Assembly (NCBI GenBank): GCA_026387965.1 | Contig: JAPLKR010000043.1 | Span: forward strand, 1-33,338 | Direction: 5' to 3' | Length of the DNA: 33,338 nucleotides | Source: Fusobacteriota bacterium | Lineage (GTDB): Bacteria; Fusobacteriota; Fusobacteriia; JAPLKR01 | Shown here: positions 33,326 through 33,338 of the stretch, one piece after another | Layout of the letters: every line of letters starts with the position of its first letter | Position numbering within the stretch: position 1 is the first letter of the stretch | Notes under the pieces: model-generated | Told to the model about the DNA's origin: nothing | Database searches by the model: none | What the model saw: only the letters and a program-made list of their open reading frames with translations | Position numbers and translations under genes: made by a program

Positions 33326-33338
33326 GAAAATAACTTAT
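33318..33338 (+). CDS. Start of the next gene (partial, cut by window end)
   Basis: ATG 33318 opens a frame beginning MAKKITY that overlaps the rsmD stop by 8 bases, with AGCGAGG upstream. Too short to identify. Confidence 0.4.

Overview
Low-GC bacterial DNA, probably a Fusobacteriota-like or other low-GC organism with an outer membrane. The replicative polymerase is PolC type (exonuclease inserted in the PHP domain; known from Firmicutes, Fusobacteria and Thermotogae). It sits next to a signal-peptide-bearing, aromatic-rich beta-barrel candidate and a complete recC-recB-recD operon. The taxonomic guess is inference; there is no rRNA or tRNA in the window.

Layout. 1-780: broken ORFs of unknown function. 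945-2672: PEPCK/HPr-kinase-like P-loop protein. 2861-3495: decayed NupG-type nucleoside permease. 3637-4131: small secreted protein with its own promoter and terminator. 4189-5100: graveyard with an orphan minus-strand C-terminus and a TnpB (IS605 OrfB) remnant. 5202-6598: PduL-type phosphotransacylase and a small RsmC-like methyltransferase. 6700-8163 (minus): POT-family transporter. 8559-10700 (minus): selD-mnmH, the selenophosphate/2-selenouridine tRNA pair, bracketed by two 118-bp MITE-like repeats. 11379-12774: VUT/YhhQ transporter overlapping a radical SAM gene, a candidate queuosine-salvage pair. 12808-17232: polC. 17492-18199 (minus): outer-membrane barrel candidate. 18559-22294: wrecked type III restriction-modification locus (mod frameshifted and carrying repeats in its reading frame; res lacking its N-terminal helicase half), with a GIY-YIG nuclease gene and an array of palindromic repeats between the two halves. 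22374: YdbC/PC4-like protein. 22837-31455: recC, recB, recD with overlapping ends. 31579-33325: queA and rsmD, then the first codons of another gene.

Two themes join the genes. One is tRNA wobble/anticodon modification: mnmH with selD, the VUT-radical SAM pair, and queA, plus rRNA methyltransferases (rsmD and an RsmC-like gene). The other is DNA processing: PolC, RecBCD, type III R-M, YdbC and GIY-YIG.

The most unusual feature is a dispersed palindromic repeat family. Its core reads roughly GTCATTTCGACYGAAGCG then GAGATCTACTC. It occurs as (i) two 118-bp elements with 8-bp terminal inverted repeats around selD-mnmH, (ii) in-frame insertions in mod, (iii) an inverted pair after mod, and (iv) a 44-bp-period array that replaces the 5' half of res, right after a stand-alone GIY-YIG gene. 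A repeat/nuclease partnership comparable to REP/RAYT is proposed here as a hypothesis only.
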